Source: Sphingomonas sp.
GTDB taxonomy: Bacteria; Pseudomonadota; Alphaproteobacteria; Sphingomonadales; Sphingomonadaceae
Length of the DNA: 14,145 nucleotides
Reading direction: 5' to 3'
Assembly: GCA_030824725.1 (NCBI GenBank)
Contig: JAPJRE010000067.1
Location: forward strand, 1-14,145
Shown: one piece after another, positions 14,089 to 14,145 of the stretch
Numbering within the stretch: position 1 is the stretch's first letter
Layout: each line of letters starts with the position of its first letter
Notes under the pieces: model-generated
The model's input: the letters and a program-made list of their open reading frames with translations, nothing else
Told to the model about the DNA's origin: nothing
The model's database searches: none
Translations under genes and position numbers: made by a program

Positions 14089-14145
14089 CTGACGTGGAGG
14101 CTCGTGCTGCAGCGTCTTGCCGCGCGATGCCGCCATCCCCTCCCC

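Overview
The window looks like chromosomal DNA of a sphingomonad-type alphaproteobacterium (Sphingomonas or a close relative). This is inferred from four things: high GC throughout, the gene order pyrE-pdxJ-acpS-lepB, a sphingomonad-style TonB-dependent receptor and PhoD-family phosphatase, and CCCTCTCCCGC/GCGGGAGAGGG palindromes between genes. Codon and base use look even across the window. I see no transposase, integrase, tRNA, rRNA, CRISPR array or phage gene.

Layout: (1) Bases 1-82 hold the start of a minus-strand gene for an exported protein. (2) Bases 254-4118 form a plus-strand housekeeping run: pyrE (pyrimidine synthesis), pdxJ (pyridoxine 5'-phosphate synthesis), acpS (acyl-carrier-protein activation), lepB (signal peptidase I) and an AI-2E/PerM-type membrane protein. 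Most junctions overlap by 1-4 bases (ATGA or TAATG). The exception is pdxJ-acpS, where a 157-base gap holds palindromic repeats, one of which contains the acpS ribosome binding site. (3) maiA (zeta-class glutathione transferase) follows, overlapped by 8 bases by a TonB-dependent receptor gene (4123-6823).

(4) Bases 6808-12220 are an envelope/glycan-flavoured block. A minus-strand GT4 glycosyltransferase (6808-7902) diverges from a plus-strand set (8090-10736) made of a polytopic membrane protein of unknown function, a small secreted DUF2141 protein and a second GT4 glycosyltransferase. A minus-strand polytopic GT39/ArnT-like glycosyltransferase (10676-12220) converges on that set with a 61-base overlap. 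The substrates of these enzymes cannot be read from the sequence. (5) Bases 12437-14059 encode a Tat-exported PhoD-family phosphatase/phosphodiesterase, followed by another GC-rich palindrome at 14067-14088.

The first half is core metabolism and envelope biogenesis. The least explained part is the cassette at 8090-10736 with its flanking glycosyltransferases, which may be an uncharacterised envelope glycoconjugate module. I found no strong case for a wholly new defence or mobile system. The more unusual observations are the hairpin over the acpS ribosome binding site, the 9-bp inverted repeat in the leader of the 6808-7902 glycosyltransferase, and the maiA-receptor overlap.
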